DNA from: Miltoncostaeaceae bacterium
Lineage (GTDB): Bacteria; Actinomycetota; Thermoleophilia; Miltoncostaeales; Miltoncostaeaceae
Direction of reading: 5' to 3'
DNA length: 24,204 bases
Assembly (NCBI GenBank): GCA_030598075.1
Contig: JAUVQP010000003.1
Coordinates: 1 to 24,204 of the forward strand
In this document: one piece after another, positions 1-8,673 of the stretch
Layout of the letters: every line of letters begins with the position of its first letter
Position numbering within the stretch: the stretch's first letter is position 1
The notes under the pieces: generated by a model
Told to the model about the DNA's origin: nothing
What the model saw: the letters and a program-made list of their open reading frames with translations, nothing else
The model's database searches: none
Made by a program: the position numbers and the translations under genes

Positions 1-1
1 C

Positions 2-46
2 GAGACCCGTCGAGGCCTGGGCGTGCTCGTGGTCGCGCTCCCCTAG
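2..46 (+). CDS. 3' end of an unidentified gene
   Basis: A short open frame enters from the left edge of the window and stops at a TAG at 44-46. The visible 14 codons (ending GVLVVALP) use G or C at the third position in 12 of 14 cases, as the real genes here do. It is far too short to assign a family. It ends 25 bases before the inverted-repeat element at 72. It could also be chance open frame. Confidence 0.35.
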   Translation, partial: ETRRGLGVLVVALP

Positions 47-71
47 TCCCGGCGGCCCGCGGGGCGGGCGG

Positions 72-239
72 CTAGTGCCGTGTCAGGAAACCTTTGCCCC
101 GTTCTTCCTCGCTGCAAACCATCGCGGGTGCGGTGTCCTCGGTCATCGCCCTGGGCTCAACCATGGCGATGACGCTGCGTCCTTGCCCCGCGGGGTTTTC
201 GCGGCCAGAACACGCCATGGTTCCCTGACACGGCACTAG
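72..239. mobile_element. MITE-like inverted-repeat element, copy 1
   Basis: The left end (72-92) and the right end (219-239) are inverted repeats of each other with 20 of 21 positions matching. Both start from CTAGTGCCGTGTCAGG when read inward, and the whole unit is 168 bp. It encodes no transposase. The TA inside each terminal CTAG could be a TA target duplication, as made by IS630/Tc1-type elements; that assignment is inference. A diverged second copy lies at 768-935. The right-hand CTAG supplies the TAG stop of the neighbouring sixA gene. On the minus strand a short open frame begins at 146 (MTEDTAP...) and ends at the element's left tip; its start region is also recognisable in copy 2. 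Confidence 0.7.
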
Positions 240-721
240 GAGCCCAGGTGGCGCAGCACTTTGGGCGGATACAGCGCGACCAGGCTCGCGCCCGCGGCGC
301 GCGCGGAGGTCACGTCGAGGATCGCCAGCGTGCCCTTCCGGAACTCGATGTACCCCCCGCCGACCAGCACGCCGGCAAGCAGCGACAGATCGGGCTGGTG
401 GCCGCACATCATCAGGCTGGCCACCCCGGGATGCTCCGCGATGATCTCGGCGGCCCCATCCGTCCGCATGCCGGGTCGAAGGCGGTCGTCGAGCGCCGGC
501 TCGAGGCCGAGGTGGTCTCCGACGATGTCGGCCGTCTGGGCGCACCGCGTCAGGGGGCTCGACACCAGCACGTCCGGGGCAACGCCAAGGGCGCGCATGC
601 CGCTGGCGCCGAGGCGCATGCGCATCGACCCCTTCGGGGTCAGCGCGCGCGGCTCGTCCCGGTGTTCCGTCGCCGGACCCGGGTCCTCCGCGAGGCCGTG
701 GCGGAGCAGAAGTAGCTCCAT
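236..721 (-). CDS. sixA: SixA-type phosphohistidine phosphatase
   Basis: This 161-residue protein belongs to the histidine phosphatase (phosphoglycerate-mutase-like) superfamily, and its length matches E. coli SixA, which removes phosphate from phosphohistidine in phosphotransfer proteins. It opens with MELLLLRHG, giving the catalytic Arg-His-Gly at residues 7-9. It has the usual SSPLTRCAQTA segment at about 54-64 and a second catalytic histidine in MMCGHQPDL near 108. I chose the ATG at 721 because it gives the canonical N-terminus; a GTG one codon upstream (724) is also possible. No strong ribosome binding site is visible. The gene sits between two related inverted-repeat elements, and its TAG stop lies in the tip of copy 1. 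The real substrate in this organism is unknown. Confidence 0.85.
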   Translation of the reverse strand: MELLLLRHGLAEDPGPATEHRDEPRALTPKGSMRMRLGASGMRALGVAPDVLVSSPLTRCAQTADIVGDHLGLEPALDDRLRPGMRTDGAAEIIAEHPGVASLMMCGHQPDLSLLAGVLVGGGYIEFRKGTLAILDVTSARAAGASLVALYPPKVLRHLGS

Positions 722-767
722 CACAGAACCGTAGCGGCCAGGTTGCCCTCGCGGCGCACGGCCGGCC

Positions 768-931
768 GCCGGTGCCCGTCAGCGAACCCTCACCACGCTC
801 GGCCGCGCTCAAGAACTTCGCGGATGCGCTGTCCTCGGTCATCGGCCATGGGGACCGCGGGCCCGATGAAGCTGCGCCCTGGCCCGCGGGGTCCTCTCAG
901 GGCCCAACACGCCCGGGTCCCCGGACCGGTA

Positions 932-935
<4 letters not shown>
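768..935. mobile_element. MITE-like inverted-repeat element, copy 2 (diverged)
   Basis: This stretch aligns along its whole length with the element at 72-239, at an offset of 696 bases, with one or two single-base indels and roughly 65-70% identity by eye. The best-conserved core is GTCCTCGGTCAT (134-145 in copy 1, 831-842 in copy 2), followed by GATGA.GCTGCG and CCCGCGGGG. The terminal inverted repeats have decayed to about 13 of 21 matches. The right tip again ends in CTAG, and that TAG (932-934) is the stop codon of malate synthase. The element fills most of the gap between sixA and aceB. Confidence 0.6.
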
Positions 936-2533
<1,598 letters not shown>

Positions 2534-2624
2534 CTGGGCTCTCTGGACCTTTCTTCGCGTGCCTCGCTCGAACCCGGGAAGTCTACGGGAGCCCCGCAGT
2601 CGATGGTCTCGGCGGCGCGCGGCA

Positions 2625-4088
2625 CTAGAGGCGCCCGGGAACCTGCGCGGTGAGCAGGGAGGCGACGACGACGATCGCCAGCGAGATGGCCAGCTCGGCC
2701 CCCGCGCCGCGCCGGACCATGACGAGTGCCGCCGCGTTGGGACGGCCCAGGACGCGGAGCGATGTTACGAGCCGTCGGTTTCGAAGGGCCAGAAAGGCGA
2801 TCGGGCTGAGCAGCGCGATCTTGATCACGATGCTCCGTCCGTACGCGGTCTCCCAGAGGTCCGCCGGGTCCGACAGCTGGCCGGACGCTCGCGCGATGCC
2901 GGTCGCGACGGCCACTCCGACCGCGAGGAGGGCGACGCGGGACAGGTGCGCCAGCACGGCCGTCCCGAGCTCTCGCCCGCCGTTCGGCACGGCGCGGGGG
3001 AGCTGCCACAGCGTGAGGCCGACGAGGGCGAGTCCCCCGATCCACACGGCCACCGCCACCATGTGCGCGAAGTGCAGGCCGGTCTGAAGCAACGGCAGCG
3101 GGGCCTGGGATGCGTGCCCCTGGGCGGAGACCTGCCAGAGGATCGTGCCGAGCAGGGCGGCCATCAGGAGGGCCGGGAGCGGCTTGCCGGCGGCCGTCGG
3201 CTCGCGGGAGCCCCCGTTGCGCCCTCCGTACTCCGCGAGAAACTGCCAGGACCCTACGGCGAAGAGCAGGAAGAGAAGGATCGCACGCGTTTGGATGAGG
3301 GTGCCGAAACGGGTGTCGGCGAGCACCTCCCCAATCCCGTCGATGTCGCCCACAGCGGACATCACGCTCGTCCCGAGCACGCTGGCGCTCTGGACGACGA
3401 GCAGGTATCCCTCGGCCAGCATGGCGCCGAGGGCGAGAACCCCGAAGCCGACCCAGAAGACATCGCGGCCCCAGGCGAGGGCATGAACGTGATCGGCGTG
3501 GCTCTCTGACGCCACGTCGAGGAGCGCGGGACGCCACACCAGCCAGCGGAACGCGAGCAGCCCGACCAGCCCGCCCAGCATGACCAGCTCTGCGAAGCGC
3601 GCGCTGACCGCGAAGAATCCCGTCGCGCCGGGACCCGACCCGGCGCTCGTGCCCGCGAGCACGGGCTCCGACAGGGCCCCCGGACCGATGCCGAAGCGCA
3701 TCACGCCGGTGATGACGTGGCTGTCGGCTCCGAGGACGCGGAACCGCGCCGTGTAGGTGCCCGGAGGCAGGCCCGGACGGAGGGCGATGGCGAGTGCCGT
3801 GGCGTCGTCCGGAGGGACCGCGCCGACCCCGATGCTCGCCGGCGTGCCGTCGCCGTCGACGACATCGAGATCCGCGGCCTGCACCAGCTGGATCGGCTCG
3901 TTGAACCGAAGGCGCACCGACGCTGGGCTCTCGGGAAGGCGCGCCTCGGCCGCGGGCGAAGAGTCGATCAGGACGGCGTGGGCGGCGGCGTCCGCGGGAA
4001 GGATGGACGCGCCGATCGCGGCCAACACGACGGTCAGGACGAAGAGGCGGATACACAAGATCGTCGCGCCGCCGGCGTGCCGCCGCAA
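2625..4088 (-). CDS. CopC-CopD fusion, copper import/resistance membrane protein
   Basis: A 487-residue membrane protein combining an exported CopC-like copper-binding domain with a CopD-like multi-spanning domain, as in B. subtilis YcnJ. Residues 1-36 form a signal peptide. Cleavage after the alanines before His37 would expose an N-terminal histidine, as in CopC copper sites. A second site is suggested by GADSHVITG at about 120-128. The CopC fold covers about 37-137. From about 155 to 487 there are around eight hydrophobic segments, with histidines in the HFAHMVAVAVWIGG segment typical of CopD. The start is a TTG at 4088, chosen because it keeps a complete signal peptide; an internal TTG is an alternative. 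It is divergent from fabI and lies 91 bases upstream of aceB on the same strand. Direction of copper transport is not readable from sequence. Confidence 0.9.
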   Translation of the reverse strand: MRRHAGGATILCIRLFVLTVVLAAIGASILPADAAAHAVLIDSSPAAEARLPESPASVRLRFNEPIQLVQAADLDVVDGDGTPASIGVGAVPPDDATALAIALRPGLPPGTYTARFRVLGADSHVITGVMRFGIGPGALSEPVLAGTSAGSGPGATGFFAVSARFAELVMLGGLVGLLAFRWLVWRPALLDVASESHADHVHALAWGRDVFWVGFGVLALGAMLAEGYLLVVQSASVLGTSVMSAVGDIDGIGEVLADTRFGTLIQTRAILLFLLFAVGSWQFLAEYGGRNGGSREPTAAGKPLPALLMAALLGTILWQVSAQGHASQAPLPLLQTGLHFAHMVAVAVWIGGLALVGLTLWQLPRAVPNGGRELGTAVLAHLSRVALLAVGVAVATGIARASGQLSDPADLWETAYGRSIVIKIALLSPIAFLALRNRRLVTSLRVLGRPNAAALVMVRRGAGAELAISLAIVVVASLLTAQVPGRL

Positions 4089-4146
4089 GGTCGCCCGGGC
4101 TCGCCTTCTCGCCCGCTAACCTCGGCTGCGTCAACAGGGGGGACGT

Positions 4147-4923
4147 ATGAGTGGGCTGATGGCCGGGCGCACCGGGCTCGTTGTGGGAGTGGCGAACAAG
4201 CGAAGCATCGCGTGGGCGATCGCGAAGAGACTCGACGCTGCGGGCGCGCGCCTCGCGTTGAGCTTCCAGAACGAGCGGACCGAGCGCGATGTCCGAAAGT
4301 TGGCCGCCACCCTCGAGAACGAGGGCCCGGTGCTGCCTCTCGACGTCCAGGACGACGCGCAACTCGACGCCGCCGTCGCCGACGCGGCCGGCGCGCTGGG
4401 CGGGATCGACGTCCTTGTTCACGCCGTGGCGTTCGCCCGCCCCGACGACCTCGGCGGGCGGTATGTGAACACCGAGCGCGACGGCTTCCTCTTGGCGCTC
4501 GACGTCTCGGCGTACTCGCTGACTGCTCTGGCCCGGCGCGCCGAGGCGCACATGGCGGGTCGTGACGCCTCCATCATGACCCTCAGCTACCTCGCCGCCG
4601 ACCGCGCGGTGCCCGGCTACAACGTCATGGGCGTGGCCAAGGCCGCCCTCGAGTGCAGCGTCCGCTTCCTGGCGTGGGATCTCGGCGAGAGCGGAATCCG
4701 CGTCAACGCGATCTCGGCGGGGCCGGTGCGCACGTTGGCGGCACGTGGGGTGCCGGGATTCGGGACGATGGCGGAGAAGGCCGCCGAGCGCTCCCCGCTA
4801 CGCCGCGAGATCATCGCCGACGAGGTGGGGGACGCGGCGCTCTACCTGGCGTCTCCGCTCAGCACGGCCGTCACGGGCGGCACGATCTTCGTCGACGCCG
4901 GCTACCACGCGATGGGCATCTGA
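4147..4923 (+). CDS. fabI: Enoyl-[acyl-carrier-protein] reductase (NADH type)
   Basis: Reduces the enoyl-ACP double bond in the last step of each fatty acid elongation cycle (FAS II, cytoplasm). The 258 residues match FabI length. The protein is a short-chain dehydrogenase with the FabI-specific nucleotide loop (VVGVANKRSIAWAIA, 12-26). The catalytic tyrosines are at 148 and 158 and the lysine at 165, in SYLAADRAVPGYNVMGVAK. The segment RVNAISAGPVRTLA (185-198) is also typical. The ATG at 4147 follows an AGGGGGG ribosome binding site at a good distance. A possible -10 (TAACCT) lies about 25 bases upstream. The gene is divergent from the CopC-CopD gene and convergent with the HDOD-GGDEF gene. 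Tyr148 and Tyr158 are both retained, as in triclosan-binding FabI proteins. Confidence 0.95.
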   Translation: MSGLMAGRTGLVVGVANKRSIAWAIAKRLDAAGARLALSFQNERTERDVRKLAATLENEGPVLPLDVQDDAQLDAAVADAAGALGGIDVLVHAVAFARPDDLGGRYVNTERDGFLLALDVSAYSLTALARRAEAHMAGRDASIMTLSYLAADRAVPGYNVMGVAKAALECSVRFLAWDLGESGIRVNAISAGPVRTLAARGVPGFGTMAEKAAERSPLRREIIADEVGDAALYLASPLSTAVTGGTIFVDAGYHAMGI

Positions 4924-4924
4924 T

Positions 4925-4943
4925 GCCCGCCTTCCGGGCGGGC
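4925..4943. terminator. GC hairpin between convergent genes
   Basis: A perfect 7-bp stem (GCCCGCC / GGCGGGC) with a 5-base loop starts two bases after the fabI stop codon and ends 13 bases before the stop of the opposite-strand HDOD-GGDEF gene. There is no T-run on either side, so it is not a textbook intrinsic terminator. A role as a shared transcription end or mRNA 3' stabiliser is inferred from position only. Confidence 0.4.
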
Positions 4944-4956
4944 TCCCGCTGGCCGA

Positions 4957-6330
4957 CTATCCCTCGGTGAGCTTCCTCGCGTAGAGGCCCTGGTCGGCGC
5001 GCTCCATGAGGGTGTTGGTGTCCGATCCGTCCTCCGGCGCCCACGCCAAGCCCACCGTCACCGAGACCGACGGCCCCGGTCGATCGGCGTGGGCGAAGTT
5101 GTTCCGGACCTCGGTCACGATGTCTTCGGCCGCCTTCTTCCCCACCTTTGCCTTTCCGGGCACCCACACGGCGAACTCGTCGCCGCCGATGCGCCCGGCG
5201 CGGCCGTGGCGGCTCAGAACCCGGGCCACCTCCATCAGCACCAGGTCGCCCGTGCGGTGCCCGAAGCGGTCGTTGACCCGCTTGAAGGAGTCGACGTCGC
5301 ACAGCAGCAGGCTGCCCGCGCCCCCCGCCTTCAGGGCCGCCCGCGTCTCGGCGAGCCAGTGCCGCCGGTTCGAGATACCGGTGAGGTCATCCTCCTGCGC
5401 GAGGCGCTCGAGGTCCTCGACGCGCATCGCGAGTGACCCCTCGGTGGTTGCGCCACATGCCTCGGTGGCCGCCTCGGCGGCGTCGTCGAGGTCGGACAGG
5501 GTGAGGTCCAGCATGTCGAGCGCGGCGACGGTCAAGGGCAGCGATGTCTCGGCGCCCATCAGCATGTCCGCGATCGAGTTGGCGAGCTGCACGCAGGCGA
5601 TCTGCTCGTCCGGCACCGCGTCGCCCTCTGGGCCGCCGTGGTGCCACGCGATGGCGCTTGCGATGTCGCTGGGGAGCGCCCAGCGATCCGCCAACAGAGC
5701 TCCCGCAGCGGCGTGGTCGACGCCGAATCGCTCGCGCTCCTCCTGGGCGCGCACGGCGCCGGCGCGGTGTCGGGTGGCGATGTCCTCCACCGGCTCCTCG
5801 CCGAACGCCACCGGGAGCACGAGCTTCCCGATGTCGTGGAGAAGGCCGGCCAGATGCGGGGTGTCGCTGGGAACGCCCGATTTCTCGGCCAACGCGGCCG
5901 CCGTGCGCGACACCGCCATGGCGTGTACGTGCATCTCGCCCCGCGACGCGCGACCGTTGCCCGGCGCCTGCTCGAGGAACCGGTAGGTGGTGGCCTCGAG
6001 GGCAAGACGCCGGATGGCGTTCCGTCCAACCAACGTGACCGCCTGGCGCACGGTCTTGGCGTTGATGGGGCGCGCGTTGGCCGCGCTGTTCGCGAACCGC
6101 AGCAGGTTGGCGGCGAAGGCCTCGTCGTCCTCGATCGCGACGACGAGCTCCACGGTCGTCGACTCCGGATCATCCGCGACCCTGAGCGCCCGTTCCACGG
6201 TCGAGTTCAGCACCGGCAGCTCGCCCAGCTGGGCGAGGGCGCCTTCGAGCCGAGCGGCCGCGCTGGGGGGCAGGGGGGCCGTCGCGTGCTCCGTGCGCCC
6301 CGCGCCCTGCGTTCTCGATGTCGTTCCCAC
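4957..6330 (-). CDS. HDOD-GGDEF signalling protein (probable diguanylate cyclase)
   Basis: A 457-residue cytoplasmic protein with an N-terminal HDOD domain (about 25-260) and a C-terminal GGDEF domain (about 310-457). The GGDEF motif is intact at 382-386 (RIGGDEFAVW), and DVDSFKRVNDRFGH at 345-358 gives the metal and nucleotide residues expected of an active cyclic-di-GMP synthase. The usual RxxD inhibitory site just before GGDEF is not seen. The HDOD part keeps an HD pair at 165-166 (LLHDIGK) plus histidines at 206 and 230-231, more than many HDOD domains keep. No membrane segment is present. I chose the GTG at 6330 because the open frame upstream runs into the divergent phosphoesterase and loses domain similarity; the ribosome binding site is weak. 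The HDOD ligand is unknown. Confidence 0.88.
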   Translation of the reverse strand: MGTTSRTQGAGRTEHATAPLPPSAAARLEGALAQLGELPVLNSTVERALRVADDPESTTVELVVAIEDDEAFAANLLRFANSAANARPINAKTVRQAVTLVGRNAIRRLALEATTYRFLEQAPGNGRASRGEMHVHAMAVSRTAAALAEKSGVPSDTPHLAGLLHDIGKLVLPVAFGEEPVEDIATRHRAGAVRAQEERERFGVDHAAAGALLADRWALPSDIASAIAWHHGGPEGDAVPDEQIACVQLANSIADMLMGAETSLPLTVAALDMLDLTLSDLDDAAEAATEACGATTEGSLAMRVEDLERLAQEDDLTGISNRRHWLAETRAALKAGGAGSLLLCDVDSFKRVNDRFGHRTGDLVLMEVARVLSRHGRAGRIGGDEFAVWVPGKAKVGKKAAEDIVTEVRNNFAHADRPGPSVSVTVGLAWAPEDGSDTNTLMERADQGLYARKLTEG

Positions 6331-6360
6331 GGCGGCCCTATCGGCAGTCAGGCTCGTGGA

Positions 6361-7053
6361 TTGAGGGGTTTCGACCCAGGCCCGCCGACCCTGCTCGTCG
6401 GCGTCGTGGCCGACACCCACGTGGGCGAGTTTGTTCCAGCGCTTCCACCGTGCGTGCTCGACGCCCTGTCGGAGGTCGATTTGGTGCTGCACGCCGGCGA
6501 CCTGACGGAGCCCGCCGTGCTGGACCAGCTCAGGGATCTCGCGCCCGTCGTCGCGGTGCAGGGCAACCACGACCGCGAGGCCGGCGTCCACCTTCCCCGC
6601 ACGGCTGTGATTCGCGTCGGGGGCGTCACGATCGGACTCGTTCACGGCGATCGCCCGCGGCCCGTCGAGCTCGCGGCCGCCGCGCTGTCGCTCGCGACGG
6701 GACGGGTTCAGACCCTCGGCTTGGAGCGCCATCTGGTGCGGTCCATCGGCGAGGTCGACGTCCTGGTGTTCGGGCACCTCCACCTTCCCGTCCGACGTCG
6801 AGTGGGCGACACCCTCGTGTTCAGCCCGGGCGGCGTCCACCAGATCGAGAGCGATCCGGGGTTCTCGTGGTCGTCGCCGAGCGGGCGCGCCTCGGCCTTC
6901 CTCCGGCGTCGCCTTCCCCTCGATCACCTCCGCCCGAGCGTCGGGCTGCTGCGGATCGAGCGTGGCGCCGTCGAGGCCCGTGTCGTGCCCCTGCCCGAGC
7001 CGCCGCCGCCCACGTCGGCCGTCGGGCCCCACCGGAAGGACCGCGGCCCATGA
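6361..7053 (+). CDS. Calcineurin-like metallophosphoesterase (YfcE/MJ0936 type)
   Basis: About 230 residues. The metal-binding motifs of this family appear in order: GVVADTHVGEF near the N-terminus, LHAGDLTE, VQGNHDRE, LVHGDRP and FGHLHLPV, followed by the FSPGG segment. Proteins of this kind are small Mn/Fe-dependent phosphodiesterases with mixed physiological substrates. The start is uncertain: the first strand begins at LLVGVVADTH, and the only good-fit start codon before it is a TTG at 6361 with a weak AGG upstream. The C-terminus carries an extra proline-rich tail of roughly 40 residues. The gene is divergent from the HDOD-GGDEF gene with about 30 bases between them, so the two may share a regulatory region. 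Whether it acts on a cyclic nucleotide is not shown. Confidence 0.85.
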   Translation: MRGFDPGPPTLLVGVVADTHVGEFVPALPPCVLDALSEVDLVLHAGDLTEPAVLDQLRDLAPVVAVQGNHDREAGVHLPRTAVIRVGGVTIGLVHGDRPRPVELAAAALSLATGRVQTLGLERHLVRSIGEVDVLVFGHLHLPVRRRVGDTLVFSPGGVHQIESDPGFSWSSPSGRASAFLRRRLPLDHLRPSVGLLRIERGAVEARVVPLPEPPPPTSAVGPHRKDRGP

Positions 7054-7108
7054 CGAGCCCTCGCCCGCGGGAGACCGCCGCCGCCAGCAATCGAGCGGCT
7101 GCGGCGCG

Positions 7109-7390
7109 TCACTCCGGGGGCAGCCGCCTGCGCCGGCCCAGCGCGAAGATCGCCCCGATCAACACCAGCACGCCGAGGATGGCCGCCCAGGGAAGGCCGC
7201 TGACCTCCTCTCCCGCGAGGAGCGCGATCACGATGACTGCGATCACACCGATCAGCGCGACGACGGCCACTCGGGTCGCCGCGAGGCGCGTCGGCGGGCG
7301 GTCCGGCCCCGGGGCCCGCGGCGGGACCGCGGGGCGCGGCGAGCGGCGCCCTCCGTCGGAGCCGGCGCTCTCGTCGTTCGGCCGGCTCAT
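7109..7390 (-). CDS. Small two-helix membrane protein
   Basis: A 93-residue protein with a polar, proline- and arginine-rich N-terminus (1-38), two hydrophobic segments (about 40-60 and 66-84) and a positively charged end (GRRRRLPPE). It is the last gene of the minus-strand run after the multicopper oxidase and ZIP transporter, 55 bases downstream of the latter. The ATG at 7390 has a GGAGAG ribosome binding site about 8 bases upstream. I do not recognise a family. Position suggests an accessory to the metal operon, but that is inference only. Confidence 0.7.
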   Translation of the reverse strand: MSRPNDESAGSDGGRRSPRPAVPPRAPGPDRPPTRLAATRVAVVALIGVIAVIVIALLAGEEVSGLPWAAILGVLVLIGAIFALGRRRRLPPE

Positions 7391-7445
7391 CGGGTCATCT
7401 CTCCACCATCGATGTCACTCTCCACCGTCCACGGCAAACGAACGT

Positions 7446-8657
7446 CTAGCCGATGAGGAGGCCCGTGAGGTACATGATTGCCAGGCCGGACAGGAAGCCT
7501 CCGATCACGAACCCCGACGTGAGGCCCCCGGCGGCGCGGCGCATCAGATGACGTCCCACCTCGGTCACGACCTGCGCGGCTGCTCCGACAGCGACGCCGA
7601 AGAAGACCACCGCCAGCACCTCGTTGGTGAGAAAGCCCCCGATCCACGCGCCGACGATCGCCGGCGCGCCGGCGATCAGGATCAGCGCCGCCATGGAGCC
7701 GGGTCTCACCCGCTGGCCCTCGGCGGCCGGCGCGGCGATTCCCAGCCCTTCGGTGATGTTCTGGATCATGAAGCCCACGATCAGGAAGCTGCCGAGCGCC
7801 AGCTCGCCGACCGCGAAGGACGATCCGATGGCGAGCCCCTCGCCGAGGTTGTGGAGCCCGATGCCGATCGCGACCATGAAGGCCAGGGCCAGGCCCGACA
7901 GAGGGGCGCCGCGAACGCCGGTCTTCCTGGCCGTGCGACCCGCGACCCACGTCAGGCCGAGGTAGCTGACAGCCGTGCCGATGACGAGCAGCCCGAGTCC
8001 GCCGAAGGCGTCGGGCAGCACCGCCGCGAAAGCGAGGCCCTCGCCGAACGCGTCGACGGCGAGGAACGTGAGGAGCCCCGCCGTGAGCGCCATGAAGCCG
8101 GCGAGCCATCGCGGGTCGACCCCTCGAAGCGACGGGAGCCACGCCATGCCGAGGGCGACGGGCACCACGCCGACCAGGAAGCCGATCAGCGCGTAGCCGA
8201 GGATGCTCCGGCCCGACACGCCGGGTGTGGGGACCGCGGCGGCGATCTCGGCCACCGTCTCGACGCCGCTGCTGGTCGTCACGCCCACGGTGATCGGGTC
8301 GCCTTCGATCCATGGATACGGGATGACCACCGTCGTGCCGCGCAGCCGCCCGAGGTCGCCCGGGCCGTCGAGGGTGAACGGCACGATCCCCTCGTCGACG
8401 GTCGCCGAGGCGATGCTCACCGACTCGGGTTGGGGGTTTCGCACCGCCACGCGGATCTCGTCCGTCCGGAACTCAACCCGCCGGATGTCCAGCTCGTCGG
8501 CGGGCGGTGGGTTGACGCCCACGAGGTCCACCACGGAGCTTCCCGTCGCCGAGAAGATGCCGACCGCCCCGATCAACAGGAGGATCGGCACGAGGGCGAG
8601 AAGGCGCCACAGCGGCGAGCGTGCGGCGGCCTCGGCACGAACCGAATCGGTGCTCAT
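7446..8657 (-). CDS. ZIP-family metal transporter with extra N-terminal domain
   Basis: A 403-residue membrane protein. The C-terminal part (about 150-403) has eight or so hydrophobic segments and both ZIP metal motifs: LHNLGEGLAIG (His269, Asn270, Glu273) in the fourth helix and IQNITEGLG (Gln299, Asn300, Glu303) in the fifth. ZIP proteins move Zn, Fe or Mn towards the cytoplasm. Before this core lies an N-terminal membrane helix (about 17-37) and a segment of about 100 residues (50-145) that looks beta-rich and is probably outside the membrane; ordinary bacterial ZIPs (about 250-310 residues) lack it. The gene starts 16 bases after the multicopper oxidase stop, so the two are almost surely co-transcribed. 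Which metal is carried cannot be read from the motifs alone; the oxidase neighbour favours iron, copper-linked iron or manganese. Confidence 0.87.
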   Translation of the reverse strand: MSTDSVRAEAAARSPLWRLLALVPILLLIGAVGIFSATGSSVVDLVGVNPPPADELDIRRVEFRTDEIRVAVRNPQPESVSIASATVDEGIVPFTLDGPGDLGRLRGTTVVIPYPWIEGDPITVGVTTSSGVETVAEIAAAVPTPGVSGRSILGYALIGFLVGVVPVALGMAWLPSLRGVDPRWLAGFMALTAGLLTFLAVDAFGEGLAFAAVLPDAFGGLGLLVIGTAVSYLGLTWVAGRTARKTGVRGAPLSGLALAFMVAIGIGLHNLGEGLAIGSSFAVGELALGSFLIVGFMIQNITEGLGIAAPAAEGQRVRPGSMAALILIAGAPAIVGAWIGGFLTNEVLAVVFFGVAVGAAAQVVTEVGRHLMRRAAGGLTSGFVIGGFLSGLAIMYLTGLLIG

Positions 8658-8673
8658 TCGCCGGGCCCCCGCC

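Noticed and set aside
2616..2630. A CGGCACTAG at the CopC-CopD stop, like the tip of the inverted-repeat elements
   Set aside because: Only nine bases match, and the 91-base gap to aceB shows no further alignment with the 168-bp element, so a third copy cannot be supported.
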